Shown here: positions 7,289-8,146 of the stretch, piece after piece | How positions within the stretch are numbered: position 1 is the first letter of the stretch | Layout: every line of letters starts with the position of its first letter | NCBI GenBank assembly: GCA_913061425.1 | Contig: CAJXUO010000045.1 | Span: 1 to 8,146 of the forward strand | Direction of reading: 5' to 3' | DNA: 8,146 nucleotides | Origin: an uncultured Lutibacter sp. | GTDB taxonomy: Bacteria > Bacteroidota > Bacteroidia > Flavobacteriales > Flavobacteriaceae | Made by a program: the position numbers and the translations under genes | The notes under the pieces: generated by a model | Told to the model about the DNA's origin: nothing | Database searches by the model: none | The model's input: the letters and a program-made list of their open reading frames with translations, nothing else

Positions 7289-7319
7289 CATATTAATAAT
7301 ACTTTTTTAAACAAGATGT

Positions 7320-8102
7320 TTATAGCATTGGAATTCCATTCGAAATTGTTGAAATTGGAGCTACGCCATAAATCTCTTTTGTAAAATTTACTAGGTTAGG
7401 ATGGCCCTCAATACCTTGCCAAAATTCGGAGTTCAAATAATTATCGATTGCCTCCTTACTTTTGAAATGGTATACTCCTCCAAATATTCCAGTGTCGGTA
7501 TTTCCAATGAAGGATTTTCCGATCAAACCATCAATTTTTTCAGAAGTAAAATTTGGTGCCACATCAACCCCTAATTGATAGTGTTGATCAAGGGTCATAT
7601 CCTTCAAGTTATATTTAACAACTAGCAAGTGCATTCCCTTGGCATCTTCTGGGTTGGATGATGTTTTCCGATTTGCCCATATACCGTTTGATTTGTTTGA
7701 GAATGGCGGAACACTATAAATTTCCTTTGTAAAGTTAACTAAATTTGGATGTGCCTCTATTCCTAACCAAAACTCTGAAGTTATGTATTTTTCAGCTGAT
7801 TCTTTTGAGCTAAACTGGTAAGCGCCTCCATAAACGCCTGTATCAGTATTTCCAATAAATGATTTACCTATGAGTCCCTCAATTTTTTCAGGGGTAAAAT
7901 TTGGTGCAACATTTGATCCTAATTCGTTATGCTGCTCAATACTCATTTCTTTGAGGTTATAATTAACAATTAAAATATGAGGTGTTGACTGCTGTTGTTT
8001 TAAACTTCCGTTTTGAGAGGCTTCAATCATTGAAGCGTGAGCTTCACCATCTGTTTTTTTAGTATTGTTACATCCTACTAATAAAATAGCCGTAAGTAAA
8101 AG
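7320..8102 (-). CDS. Lipoprotein with two tandem YdhR-like (dimeric alpha/beta barrel) domains, N-terminus cut
   Basis: The biological part covers about 260 residues. It begins inside a lipoprotein signal peptide, LLLTAILLVGC, with a clear lipobox (LVGC) whose cysteine is at 8072-8070. The mature protein is therefore a lipid-anchored envelope protein. After a short polar linker come two copies of a domain of about 100 residues that resembles the putative mono-oxygenase YdhR group: GKSFIGNTDTG, then GGxYxFxSKE, then EFWxGIExHPNLVNFTKEIY. The copies are offset by 116 residues and about 69% identical by eye. They probably pair within one chain, as separate YdhR-like domains pair as dimers. Enzymatic activity is unproven. 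The true start codon is missing because the contig ends in sequencing adapter. The in-frame GTG at 8117 and the residues MYKRQ are adapter, not gene. Confidence 0.8.
   Translation of the reverse strand, partial: LLLTAILLVGCNNTKKTDGEAHASMIEASQNGSLKQQQSTPHILIVNYNLKEMSIEQHNELGSNVAPNFTPEKIEGLIGKSFIGNTDTGVYGGAYQFSSKESAEKYITSEFWLGIEAHPNLVNFTKEIYSVPPFSNKSNGIWANRKTSSNPEDAKGMHLLVVKYNLKDMTLDQHYQLGVDVAPNFTSEKIDGLIGKSFIGNTDTGIFGGVYHFKSKEAIDNYLNSEFWQGIEGHPNLVNFTKEIYGVAPISTISNGIPML
7332..7631 (-). repeat. YdhR-like domain, copy 2 (C-terminal)
   Basis: This encodes the second domain copy, from HLLVVKYNLKDM to STISNGI. It matches copy 1 without gaps at a 348-base offset, and blocks such as NLVNFTKEIY and GLIGKSFIGNTDTG are unchanged. 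This is a coding-level duplication, moderately diverged in DNA. Confidence 0.85.
7680..7979 (-). repeat. YdhR-like domain, copy 1 (N-terminal)
   Basis: This encodes the first domain copy, from HILIVNYNLKEM to SNKSNGI, directly after the polar linker that follows the lipidated cysteine. It aligns without gaps to copy 2. A linker of 16 residues (WANRKTSSNPEDAKGM) joins the two. Confidence 0.85.
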
Positions 8103-8146
8103 CTGTCTCTTATACACATCTCCGAGCCCACGAGACCTCTCTACAT
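8103..8146. other. Nextera sequencing adapter left on the contig end
   Basis: Positions 8103-8121 read CTGTCTCTTATACACATCT, the Tn5 mosaic end used in Nextera libraries. Positions 8122-8136 read CCGAGCCCACGAGAC, the read-2 adapter. Then comes an 8-base i7 index CTCTCTAC (8137-8144), which I recall as N707, and AT, the first bases of the P7 end. This segment is synthetic and should be trimmed. Confidence 0.98.

Larger units (their letters stand above)
6886..7319. other. 434-base stretch with no intact gene
   Basis: No complete gene with a start codon was found on either strand. The segment holds an 80-codon open frame without ATG on the minus strand (6903-7145) and a strong terminator hairpin (7247-7288). 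Two further short open pieces are visible: a plus-strand frame at 7118-7207 with a peptide beginning GNNALDPPGVKSHYFNED, and a minus-strand frame upstream of 7160 ending KESKSSLK before a TAG. None is recognised. The mix of short, stop-limited pieces suggests decayed sequence. Confidence 0.6.

Noticed and set aside
1..8146. CRISPR array, tRNA, rRNA, riboswitch or complete insertion sequence
   Set aside because: No regularly spaced repeats, cloverleaf-like segments, rRNA motifs or transposase with terminal repeats were seen on either strand.

Overview
The window is AT-rich chromosomal DNA. It looks like a Flavobacteriia/Bacteroidota member, probably aquatic. The support is its low GC, Lys/Asn/Ile-rich proteins, lack of Shine-Dalgarno sequences ahead of most starts, and a urocanase of the long type shared with animals. 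No rRNA, tRNA, phage or complete insertion sequence was seen. The taxon is inferred from style, not from a marker gene.

Layout. (1) Positions 2-2631, plus strand: the 3' part of hutU (urocanate hydratase, cut by the window start) and complete hutI (imidazolonepropionase). They overlap by one base and perform steps 2 and 3 of histidine degradation. (2) Positions 2632-2749 hold a perfect 23-bp inverted repeat that ends five bases before the next start codon. (3) Positions 2750-3886, plus strand: a secreted DUF3179 protein of unknown function. (4) Around 3962-3993 a bidirectional terminator-like hairpin separates convergent transcription units. (5) Positions 6885 down to 3979, minus strand: a compact four-gene run with gaps of 22-33 bp, in transcription order FabG-like SDR, MaoC-like hydratase, zinc alcohol dehydrogenase and hotdog thioesterase. 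Together these would hydrate, oxidise and release an acyl-CoA (or acyl-ACP) type substrate, but the substrate cannot be read from the sequence. (6) Positions 6886-7319 contain no intact gene. They hold an 80-codon open frame with no ATG, probably a gene remnant, and a strong bidirectional terminator hairpin at 7247-7288. (7) Positions 7320-8102, minus strand: a lipoprotein carrying two tandem YdhR-like domains, cut at its N-terminus.

The last 44 bases (8103-8146) are not biological. They are the Nextera transposase end, the read-2 adapter and an i7 index, so the contig really ends at 8102. The first residues of the open reading frame there (MYKRQ) are translated adapter. No clearly new multi-gene system is visible. 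The items most worth following are the duplicated YdhR lipoprotein, the hairpin ahead of the DUF3179 gene, the remnant upstream of the SDR operon and the SDR/MaoC/ADH/thioesterase operon itself.
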